The position numbers and the translations under genes are program-made. 53,901 bases of DNA from Plakobranchus ocellatus (taxonomy: Eukaryota; Mollusca; Gastropoda; Plakobranchidae). Positions 14,601 through 26,600 of this stretch are shown in pieces (within the stretch, counting starts at the first letter, position 1; each line of letters opens with the position of its first letter). Location of the stretch: NCBI GenBank assembly GCA_019648995.1, contig BLXT01002238.1, positions 593,807 to 647,707 of the forward strand, written 5' to 3'. A model generated the notes under the pieces. The model worked only from the letters and a program-made list of their open reading frames with translations, did no database searches and was not told where the DNA came from.

Positions 14601-17600
14601 CACAGAGGCCAATCATGACCACCATGACCCTACCATATGGCTAATATTAATGAATTGGATTTTAAAATAGGGTATATTCATAAAGGGAAGAAGGCTCCCT
14701 CAAGTGTCCACTTTTTGTCATTGAGAAAAGACGATTTTTCCACTCAAAAAATTGCACTTCACAAAAACATGTCACATGACACAGTTCAAATATCTGGACT
14801 ATCTCTTAAACTATTTTACTACATGGAAACAGTTTTGATTGTTATAAAGAATAAGAATTGTATGCATGTTTTTTGTGTCAAAAAAGATCATAGGATTTAA
14901 TAGATGAAATTTAGAGAATCCTTCATATATGGATGCCTGCAGTGAGACTGCATAGGCAAAACTTGTTTATAGCGGAATCTAACTGCAAGGGATCAAAACA
15001 TTTTTCTGAGTTTATGAAAACCCACCAAGTCTCATGCCAAAAATGTAATATCTTTTTCATACGAGTTGCAGAAATCTGGTGAGAGAAGTGTGTGTAAATG
15101 CTTTGTGTGCTGCCTGCTTTTAAGTTTAATTGATAACTGATAAAATTTATTACGCCATAATTCATTTACTCAGCCATTCACATTCCCATAAAGTAAAGCA
15201 TATCAGTGATAGGGTGAGGGGTGTGGATGCTGAGCAAATTTTTTAAAGTGCATCCCAAAAATCAAAATCTAGCTCATTCATTCTCTTAGATGCATTTTTG
15301 ACTAAAGCGACCAAATCTCTTTTGAACAAACAACAACGAAAAGAATCACTAAAAAAAAGTTACCCACTAATATTTTTGTGCATTGAACAAAAAGTATTGA
15401 CACAGCTTCTCTTCCTACCTACAGTTAATATTTAGTGTGCATGAATTATACCTAAATGGTACTTAACAGTCTTTTTCCAGTTTTTAATTGGTAATTTCTT
15501 TCATTCAAAACATAGTGAAACAATTTCAGGGTCCCTTTTTGGCAATTGTCCATTTATTTATGTTTATGTGCATCACTGATAAATCATATCACTTATTATC
15601 AAGATTGTGTATGAACGTATACATTTTTTTTCCATTTCATACTTCATGCAAATGCTTTCGAGTTAAGGATTATTTTGTTTGCAGTAATATTTTGTTTTTA
15701 AACAATAGTTCACATGTGTAGCAGTCTGACAAAATGAGTCGAGTTGTGGTTTTGCATGACTGACTTTAATTGAAAAGTATTAACTGGAAGGAAGAAATTA
15801 ACTCACCTTTCTAAGTGGAGAATTTTCCACAGACATGCAAAAGACTCTCTACAGATAAAGCATTTGGAATATTTATTTCTTTACTCCAATATTTTGAGTT
15901 GATATCAGTGATGTAGACTCATTTTGTGAGACTGCTACATATATCTCTGTTAGCTTACATGACATTTTCAGGGGGGTTTTTTTCTGATAAAACCTTTTCA
16001 AATAAACTCTCTGTTGATTCAATTGTCTTTTACCTTATTAGTTTCTTAAACTGGAAAACAAAATCACTTACTTTAGATTCAGTCTTGACAGGTGATGAGG
16101 TTTTCACTTCAGTGGTTGTTTTTTTATCCAACTTCAATTTTTTCGCTTTGATAGCTCTGAGGAAAAAGGGCAAGGACTTCAATCTCATGTTTGTATTATT
16201 TACCTTTCACAAAGTCTAAACAGACACAACTTTCAATGCAAAGGTATCAAAGTCTAAACAGGTATAACTTTCAATGCAAAAGTATCACTTCTATCAAGCC
16301 CTCTCCTCCACTACCAGGCCTTACAGCCTGGCGTGTTAAAAGTAAAAATACTCTTGGTCACAGATAGTCATTTTGTCCTGCCCATTCCTAACTTCATACA
16401 TTCACACATCCAAAGCATTCTGCTGTATATAATTCACCTATTGCCCTAAGCCTGTAAGTCTGATTGCATTGCAACAGGATATGATATGGCAAGTTAAAGA
16501 ACAGTGAGGGTTAGTCCAGAAGAAATGGGATTGGACATATCAGTGTAGGCATACACTGTACATGTTTGGCTGTGGCAGTTATTCTAGTTGACACCAGTTG
16601 ACTGGTGCTACATAAGGCAATGACTAAATACTGTAATGCAGAGCTGCTAATCCATCTAGTGAGCAAAATGTAAAATTTGAGCCAAGAATTACAAAAAAAA
16701 AGTTTGCTATTTTGAAAAGTAGGCCAGCATCTATTTGCCCAGTATCAACAAAAGTCACTGCCAGAGAGTTACCCTTTGTTGTAACTTTTTACACTGCCAC
16801 TGAATAATGCACAGTGTTCAACTGCTTTAAGATGTGTGTTTTATCTAACCAGATCTACATTCGAAACCAAAAATAACAAAGCAAAACTTTACTAAATGAA
16901 GCCAAATACTTCATTTCGTACTCTATTTTCATTTGGACACTTCAAAAAGGTGTCTTATTAGTAGTTATGCCAAAGTAATTCGCTTTTTTTATTGACTCTG
17001 GAGCAAGAAACAGCCCTTCCCAGACAAGAACTTTGTGCTAGGAGCAATAGGCCTAGCTTCCACTACACTGAATCACGTACTGGGCTAAGCTAAGCTTAGG
17101 GCTTTGCTAAGCTAGCAATCATGCTGATTCAACAGGAATATAGGCCTAGGTTAACATCATTGTGGAGTTCAAGGGTAGGCCTACACAATTTGTGGTCTTT
17201 GATCACTGTTGTAAGCAAAGCGGGAAAAAAAGGCTTTTCTTGCAAAAAGGTGGACTATTCAACAAATCGGTGTAAATATATGCAATGGCCAAAAAAGGCG
17301 TAAAAATGTGCTTTTTTTTTTTTTTGCATAAGGTTGGCAGCTCTGGAAATGAATACAGTGGAACTTGGCTAAAACGGAACCCACAAGGGCGTGGTGCACA
17401 GTCCCGTTATAAGCAAGGCCCGTTGTAAAAATAAAAGGAAGATAATCCTTGAAAACGGCACTTTACTAAAATTATCCCCCTTTAATAAGCAGCTAATATT
17501 AAACGTTACCCTTGCGCACATCGTATTATATTATTTCATTGCAATGTGTGTGTGTGAATTGTTTTATCTGTCTGTATTTATCGATGCTTCCTTTGTTCAT

Positions 17601-20600
17601 TGAGTCAGTCAGTGATAACCACAACGGTGTAACTGTAAGCCTAATTGAGATCTATCTAGACCTTGAACAAAATAGACGCATCCCGAGGGCTTGAAAAGTT
17701 GAATGCGCCCAGTCTTTTCCCCATCAGCCCCACCCTCAATCTCTTACACTACCAATCACACACGCCAACAGTCAGTCACACACGCCTCTTGCTAACCTAT
17801 AGCTGACGTACTATGATTCCTCACTCAGTCCCGTGCCTTTTTTGCCAATCCAAGTCGCCGGCGTTACAACATTCTTTTTCACCTCCCGACGCGCAAGGTG
17901 TTCATTGGCTAATATTTTGAACCATGGCTTTATCTCCTTTGTATCAATCTTCATCATCAAGTGCCTTGCTTGTAAGCGTTGGCGATCATGTCCCTCCACA
18001 AATCCCTATCTTTGACGGCGGCCAGTATATCTGACACTTTTCCTGGTCCAAGCCATGTGGCCAGTCCATCCATTATCTTCTCCCTTTGTCTTCCTCTGCT
18101 TCTTTTTCCTTCAAACTTTCCTGTTGTTACCAAATGTTCCAGTTTTCCTCTTCTCATCACGTGGCCCAGAAAGGTGGCTTGACGTTTCCTTATAGTTCTG
18201 ACTAGTGATCTTTTATTAGCTTCATTCAGAACTCTCTCATTTGTTTTCTTTGCGGTCCAAGGTATCCGGAGCATTCTTTTAAAAAACAACATTTCTGTTG
18301 CTTCTAGCTTATTTTGAATTTGCTTTGAGATTGTCCATGCTTCGCATCCATACATTAGAACAGGTTCTATGTAGCACTGGAGGGCTCTTTTCCTCGTTTC
18401 CATGGAGATGTGTTCATTTGTCAGGATTGTTTTTATCTTTTGAAAGTTGATCTTTGCCAGAGCAGTTCTTGCTGATATTTCTCTGTTTGTTTTGCCACCA
18501 CTTGAAATTATTGTTCCTAGATATTTGAACTTTTCTGTTTGTTTGAGTTTTACTTTATTGATGAATATATCACATTTTGGGGATTCTTGTTTGCGACTGA
18601 TTACCATCACTTCTGTCTTTTTACTGTTCAGTTCTAACCCTTTCTTTCTGCTTTCTTCTTCAACGATATTTAAAAGTTTTTGCAGGTCTTCTTTGTTTTC
18701 AGCTATTAGCACTGTGTCGTCAGCATATCTTAAGTTGTTTATGTTCTGCCTGCCCACCTTAATTCCTGGGTGATTCTCCAAATTTCGCATGATTATCTCA
18801 CTGTAGAGGGAGAAGAGATCTGGGGAGAGAACACAGCCTTGCCTAACGCCTTGTTTTATATCCTGAAATGTGCTGGTTTTGTTTTCGATTCTCATCTTTG
18901 TATCAATACCATGTTAATTTAGATTCATTCCGGAGCTATAGTCCGTTTCAAAAATCTACGTATAGGTCTAGGCTTAGGCCTTTGTACAAAGCTGGGTCCC
19001 GCTGTAGTCAAGCTTATCATGCAATAGATACCGTTCTAGCGAAAATAAAATGTAACGGATATATAAGGGAAATTAATAGGCTTGTGTCAAGGTCCCGTTG
19101 TAGCCAGGTCCCGTTGTAGGTGAGCTCCACTGTAGTATGTTCACAGGATCTGACTTGATTGATTCTTGTTTTTTTTTTTTTTTGTTTCTTTTTAATCTAG
19201 CTTTGATACTTTGAGGGTTTGCCAAAACGTGGGCTGTCATAGTTATGTGCGAAAGATTTTCTACAAGCTTTACTTGTACAAATTTAACTCATCAATACAT
19301 AAATTTTGCTTTTGTCAGACCAATTTTTTTTACATGGATCTACTCCGGCTATCCAACTCTTCATAAAAATTACCTCATTGGTACTCAATTGGACTTTGCC
19401 ATTTTGACATTGAAGATTCTTTTTTTCAAAATGCAGTAAAAAGGTGCCCCAATTTGTGGGTCCACCTTTTGGCAATTGCTCATATCTAGTCTACAGACTG
19501 GTTCCTCCCTCAGTATAAACTCAAGCACCCAACCCAGTTATTGATTAAATGACTTCTGCAAAATGCAAGACAACCCATAAAAATATTTTTTTCAAAAGCA
19601 AAGAAATGGCAGAAGAGTTCCCTATATTGATCATTCTGAACCGCACTCCATTAGCACAATAGCATAGATTGATAATGAAAATCTTGTACAAACAAGCAGA
19701 AGTAAAGTAATCCAACATCACTTATTTCTAAATAAAAAATTCCCCAACCCCTAAAAGTAATATCAAATGCAAAAGCAAAAAAATTGCCAAATCATGAAAT
19801 CAATACTCCAGGTAGGTATAGCTCAAGAATTTGGTGCCAATCTCCATCTCATGAAAAGGAAACATTAACTCTATGAGCACTGGGCTAAATTGTGCTGTTA
19901 ACCTTTTCAAGACACAACCCAATCTTTAAAATTTCGTATAGACACAATGGGTGGACACTTTCTATTCCCTATGGACACACTATTTTTGCGTTTTTTGAAA
20001 ATTTGTATAAAATCTCATATAAGAATTCAAAACTGAGATAACTGCAGCAGAGGTCAGCGTCCTTAAAGGGTGTAAAACCATTGTAACCAAATCGGTTACG
20101 TGCGTCCCAAAAGGTTGCATTTTGTTCATAACCTGAAAGGGGTTGGCGTTTTGAAAAGGATAATACTGTGCCACTGACTATTTAAGGATATTTTTAAAAT
20201 AAATAATACAGCTAGCTTTATGAAATTTGGTGGACTGATAGTTTCATATTACAATGCCCATTACTTATATTGAGTTTGCTTCTTTCGACCTTTCCTTTCT
20301 ATTGATAAGCTCTTCTAAGTCCATGTTTTTTTCCCTCTTTATTGTTAGTAAACAAGTTCCGCTATATCCATTTCCACTCATACTTTGCCTTATATCGACA
20401 TGTCAGTAACCAAACTGGTGTAGGAAAACGGTTTCCAGTTGATTTGATCCCCCTCACATTTTCACAAATATATCGCCAGCCAAAATCTAGCCCTAAATCT
20501 TTGGCAAGAGCAAAAGACAAACCTATCCCTTTGTTTGCAACCTACTTTGAGGAGCACAGACGTGAGGATTGTAGACAAAAAAGCCTATACCTAAGCTAGT

Positions 20601-23600
20601 GTGTACAATGGAGTGACTGTACTGACCGGGCTCAGAAGGTGTGAACTGAAACTAACACAATAGGTCAGTATGTATACAGAAACTGAAATTGAAAGTGATG
20701 CAATGCTGTAGACTTATGAACTAGGTCTTGAACATCAAGGGGGACTGAAAATGAGTATAAGCAGTGACGTAGGCTAAGCCTAGGCAGTAGGCTTATAATA
20801 TAATTTTAAAAGCAGGAAGAAGGATTGCAAACACGTGTGTGTGTGTAAGCTACACAAAGCACACACCCATCAGCCTTCTGATAGTCCAGCTTAATGCAGT
20901 GAAAAAGATCGTTCTATCTGACTATTACTAGTCAAAAGGATGTAGAAAGTGGATGGGATAGACTGACCGGGACGTCAGTGGCGCAGTGGTTTGCAAGTCC
21001 GCCCTGAGATCTGCAGGGTTTGAGCCCCGCACCAGCGCACTGGCCTGAATGACAGCCTAAAAGTCTGATATCATCTTTTTCACTGGCTATATACAAAAGC
21101 CATACCAACCTAATAGAATTAACCCCCGTCAACAAACAAAACTTCTTTTAAAAAAGGTTTCTTTTATATCGACCTTCTCTTATATCGACATAGCTTGTCT
21201 GGAACCTTCAATGTTGATATATCAGGTATGCACTGCAGTATTATAATCTGTCCAATTTTGATGTCATTCTATAAAAAAAGTCTTTTTTTTTTTCAAACTT
21301 TTTTTCAAAATAGGCTGTATTTTCCCTTTCAAACTTTTTTTTTTTTGGCCATCTACATTCAAAACCCTTGTGCACAAAACAGAAAAAAGTAATCAGCAAG
21401 TTTGAGTCAAACTTATAATGATTTACATGAAAAAAAAATATACGCAACTGTCTGAAGGCACTCAATAATCAAAAGTAGTTCTTTTGGGTGTGATACACCT
21501 CGAGGCGTGAAGTATAATTGACAAATTTCATACATTTATGTAAAAAACCAAAATCTCGGAAAAAATGCACTCTTTCACACAAATATACAAATATAAAACA
21601 TACAAATCATAAAAAATGCATAATCAGACCTGCCAACCCCAAATTGTTCTCACAGGAATAGTCACCTCTACCCATAGGAATTTAGAAAATCTCACAGGAA
21701 TATGCCAGTGCAATTAAATGCGCATGTATAAACCATACTACACCTTAATCATATACTCGACCATAGACATTCCATAACACTTAAGTATAATATCAGAAGC
21801 TAATTAATGAATTTTTGACTCTAAAAGATGTAAGAAAGTATCTTCCTACTCACTACCATAAGTCCAATAATATCACCATTTATCAAGCCTTAAAGACCTG
21901 CAGGCGTAGGGCCTGGATAATGAATTTTTTTTAAAGGTGCACTTCAATTTATACAACTCAAAATCTAGATCACACAATAAAAGATTCCAAGGAAGAAAAA
22001 AAACCCATGTGAGACAGATATACAGAATCTCAATAAGGCTTAAAATTATGACCCATTGTATATTAAATAAAAAGAAAACATCGAGTTTTCCTTCGATCTA
22101 GGCAAGTCATGTCGGCCTACAATGTATTCAAGTCTGAGTAGGCTTAGACCCAGACTAAACCCTAAATTAAATCTCTATTGACCATTATCAAATTTTGATT
22201 ATACATCAAGAGACAAATGTAAGTGTTTCACGAAATTACAAATAGTCCTGGATCGAGAGAGAGCGAGAGAGAAATAGAAACAAAAAGAGAAAGAGTGTGA
22301 ATTACTGAGAGACACTCAGATAGTGATAAAAGAGAGAGAGAGAGACAGACAGACAGAAATAAAAAGAGAAAGAGAGAATTACTGAGAGACACTCACAGAG
22401 TGATAAAAGAAGAAACAGAGAGAGAGAGTGAGTGTGTGTATGTGTGTGATAGAGAGAGACTGGACAAAGAAAACATCAGAACATTGCCTAAGAAAAAAAA
22501 ATCCACATCGACATTAACAGAGAGAGACAGAGAGAGGATTTTTTTTTAGTTGTCGAGACTGAATAAATATATTATTAAGACCATGCAGCCTTTATTCTTG
22601 GTTACCTTACCACCCGCGCCTAAAGTCTATTGAGTTACAGNNCCCCCCCCCCCCCCCAAAAAAAAAATTTCGGGATAGACCTAGATGCATTATTTAATCC
22701 AGGGACATTTTGCAAGCCTGGTATAAGATCATTGAAACTATACCGGTCTACTTCGCAGGCAGTTTAAATAATAGAGGACAACATTCCATCAATGCCGCAT
22801 TTTTGTATTATATAAATGGAAAGAAAATTGCACAAATTGAAACCAAAGCACAAGCGCTTAGTTAAAAGCTTAAGTGTAAAATATTCCCCATTGGCAGGAT
22901 GAATTACGCCTAAAGCATAATGTTGGCATGTCTGCATGTATAACAGTGACATATCAATAACACAAAAGTTACTCTGTCTCTTTATACAGGATGTTGAATA
23001 AATGTTATGGACCGCAAATTGGATACTTGGGTTATATCGATAGTAATTTAAAAATGTCAATGCTATTAAATAGGTAAGGAGTACACATCAGTAGATATCG
23101 GATGGATCCACAGGATAAGACGAGATAATTTTTTTTCCTTTCCATCGTCCATCGGAATAACTGAACGGGATTTTAGCGGGGCAATCCGGAAAACGGAATT
23201 TATAGGCGTTCACAGGAATTTTCGCGGCAAAAACAGAAAGTTTGCAGGTCTGTATAATGTCATATAATCTAGATTAACTAATTTTGACAATTCTAGATCT
23301 AGAGTTAGATTTAGATCAAGACTGAAAATGTGATAGATATTTACATTTAGCTGATCATAAGTGGGCGTGCCTGTCGTGAAAACGTAGATTTAGATCTAGA
23401 TCTTAGATTCTGAAAGTGAATAGGCCTAGATGCACGGCAGTGATGGTATAAGTTACACAGATTCTAGTTTGATCTACAGCATGTAGGATGATGTGACTAG
23501 ATCTAAATCTAAAAAAGTTACCATATAGAATTTTGATCCCTGTCTGTTCGTTTCTCTCTCGAATAAGCCATTATGTTGGCACTTTGAACTTTTTGAGGCA

Positions 23601-26600
23601 AGAAAAATATTGCACAGTGGTTTCCCTTCACTCTCGAACGGTTTGGCAAAAGGAAATAAATAAGATTGGAACAGTAGTGGTCAGGAAAACAAAGGCCGTG
23701 TAAACGACAACCGAATATGGAGTATACAAGGTATTTGTACTCAGTGAGTTAACCTATCTTATTATCATAATTCAAAATGGCAGCAACCTATACATTCTCT
23801 ATGGGCATGTGTTTTTAAGTTTGAAAAACTGTGAAGTTCTTGAAATATCTCCATGTGGATTCACCAGATAATTGTTATTTGTAACCAAAAGATAATGATT
23901 TATCATGCCCAATACTCTTTAAGGTAATTTTAGGGCTAAATTGAGGATCTAGTTTCTCATTCACCGAATGACACAAACTATTTTATAGCCCATAAAGTAG
24001 ATTTGTGGGGAATAATCAAAATTTTCAGTCGAATGTAAAATAAAAGAGGTCTATAAAAAAATCTTGAACAGGAAAAGTTACCAGATAAACGTAAAATTTT
24101 TGAATTTTTGGCGGCGGCAAAAAACCCCCAAAAAACAACAAAAACCTCACAATTATGCAGAGTCATTAAGCATACCAAAAATATTCTGTATACAGAGCTG
24201 CCAACCTAGAAAAACCTAAAGCTATAATCTCAAATGTCAAAGCCTGTAATCTGGGACTCAAAACTGTAATCCATATATTTCAACACATAATTTGTGCTTA
24301 TTTCAATGTGCACACACATCAAATAATAGACTACAATTTTGAAGCAAACTGCACAATATAGAAAAAAAAAAACATGAAGAAAGATTGTAAGAAAGACTCC
24401 TCTGCCTCAGTATCGCTTGAAATTTGTTAGTGGATGCAAAATGAAACAAGAATCAAAACCACAATTTTAATACTAATCTAAATTTCTCTTAGAGAACAGA
24501 GATAATGAATGTAGCTAAATATATTTTAGGAAAGAGAAGATTAAAATTAAAAACAATTATGGGAAAAATTCCTGAGATCTTTCTTTGTTGGTATTGAAGC
24601 ACTTGCCAACTTAGTTCACTAGATCTAACTAGATTCTAGACTGTTGGAGCAAAGAAGATGAACTGATGATGGTCAAATAAAATTTCCCTACTTCATAAAA
24701 AAAAGAAAAAAATTGCAATGAACATGGCCTTGCCTTGAAATTAAATTATGTTACATCCAATTTATGTTTGTTTGGGGGAATTTTTAATTTATTAAGTGAC
24801 TCATTTCTTTGAATTTTCAAAAATTGAAAATAATGTGTGAGGAATGGAAATTTATTAAAACTATCTTGCGTGACCTATGAAAAAAATCCTCAGGTGGCTG
24901 CAAGACTAAGTCTTCACCATAATAATGAGATACCTAGGCTTTAGATTTAACGTTTTGCCATGCCCCTTAATTTTAGTTTCTTTCAGTTTGATTAGTGCTA
25001 CTTGTCTGAATGTGTTCTTGATAATACATTTCTGCTAGAGCAACTAATAGAGTATTACAATTAACTCTAGATCTATAGCAAGTATGGGTGTTGATCTAGG
25101 TCTGGCTCTAGTGTAGACTTCATAAATCAATAAACGTATGTGGCCAAAGTAGATCTAATTCCAGATTATAGTCTAAAAAATTATGGACATATAGATCTAA
25201 ATTTACATTGTCAGAGTGTCAATCTCAACAATTCCATAAAACTTAAAGACATGGTTGCCTACTTAGGCTGGTGAGAAATAGATCGAAAGTTCAAGCCCAT
25301 CGTCTCAGTAAAAACACAATAAACATATTCCTGCTTTAAAAATCACTTGGTCTATTTGAAGTACATAACTATTTTTATTGTCGCAAGTGCCAGTATTAAT
25401 ACAACTAACACCATGATAGATAAAGTGGATTACTGGTTATGATAAATTTCAAGTGCCAAGCGAGGGAGAGAGCCAGGAGAAAAGAAAGAAAGCATTGAAT
25501 ACAATGATTGAAAGTGGGCGATTCTTCAAAACTATTATATATCAAAAATTGAACAAAAATAAATATAATTTTTAACTTATATTACTTGTATCGATATATA
25601 GTTGTATTGACCGAAAGTATGTTAAAAAATACAAACCACTTTCACTTCCGGTAAAAAAACGAAACTAAAAAGAAGCAAAAGTGAAAGTCCAGTGCAAACA
25701 AAAGTGAGTCAGTCTAAATTCATCTTATGCCAAGTAAGAAAAAATCGTAATTTTGACCTCAAAAACGTAATGCGTAATTTTGGCTTGAAAAACGTAATTT
25801 ATTACGTTTTCTTGTAATGGTTGGCAGCTCTGTGTATATTTACAAACCTTGCAGATAATGGTACATCACTATCTTCATCTTCCTCTTCTTCCTCCTCCTC
25901 ATCATTTTCGTCTTCATTTTCATAATCAGACTCTTCCTTAGGTCTTTTCAGTGGGCGAGCTTCTTTCTTGCGTGCAGACTAAAAAGAGGAGGACAACAAA
26001 AATATTTCATTTTCCTAACATTGCAAAAATGTTACTCAAAAATATTTTCCTTTAAATCACATGAATTCAATGTACAAATGACAGTGAAAGTGTCATAAGA
26101 ATATATTTTATGCTTTCAAATTAGGAATTCTAAAAGACGATTAAAATGGCAGTGCATTCATTCCTAATAACAGTCACTGCAGTATTATTAACTTTAAAAT
26201 ATAAAAGAAAAAAGGAATAATTAAAGAAAATAATAATCACCAAGGGCACATCATCTTCATCATCACTTTCATCCTCCGACTTCATAGCAACTTTTTTGGC
26301 TGGAGATGCCGACTGCCGTTCTTCCTTTTCATTTTTCACCTTAACAGGTGATAATAGTTTTTCTTCCTTAACTTTGACTGGAGACCCTGGTTCTTTTTTA
26401 ATCTCAACATATGATAGACCATTTACTTCAGGTGTTATAGATTTACTCTCCTGCACTTCCTGTTTCAATTTAAGATCTCCCTCTTTATTTTTTGATGAGG
26501 AAGAAGAATGCTTTTCTTTAGTTTTTGAAGATGATGAAGACTTATGCTTTTTGTCACCCTCAGGTTTGGAGGAGGATGAAGACTTGTGCATATCCTTACT

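Larger units (their letters stand above)
17356..19132. mobile_element. TA-flanked DNA transposon (Tc1/mariner-pogo-like ends), interrupted by RTE
   Basis: Ends are inverted: TACAGTGGAACTTGGCTA on the left and, complemented on the right, TACAGTGGAGCTCACCTA, with TA immediately outside both (17354-17355, 19133-19134). Subterminal CCCGTTGTAGC/CCCGTTATAAGC words repeat near each end. Without the inserted RTE and its duplicated 12 bp it would be about 820 bp. No transposase is visible, so it is probably a non-autonomous member. It abuts copy D directly. Confidence 0.65.
21625..23252. mobile_element. Non-autonomous DNA transposon, CAGACCTGC termini, copy B
   Basis: Starts CAGACCTGCCAACC and ends GTTTGCAGGTCTG. 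Flanks CATAAT (21619-21624) and TATAAT (23253-23258) match in 5 of 6 bases. 1,628 bp including two N. Subterminal CACAGGAAT words occur on the left; TTCACAGGAATTTT and CGGAAT words on the right. Interior has GA-rich simple repeats (22250-22540) and TCTAGATCTA words, no ORF. Confidence 0.75.
16157..25847 (-). other. TOP1 intron 4, TE-rich
   Basis: The largest intron in the window (9.7 kb). It hosts three CAGAS-terminus elements, the TA-flanked element with nested RTE, a SINE and GA-rich simple repeats. Short stretches between them (19.2-20.3 kb, 23.3-24.2 kb) show nothing recognisable. Confidence 0.8.

Noticed and set aside
17811-17999. 62-codon minus-strand ORF overlapping the RTE end
   Set aside because: Crosses the target duplication and the RTE boundary, so it cannot be an ancestral gene.
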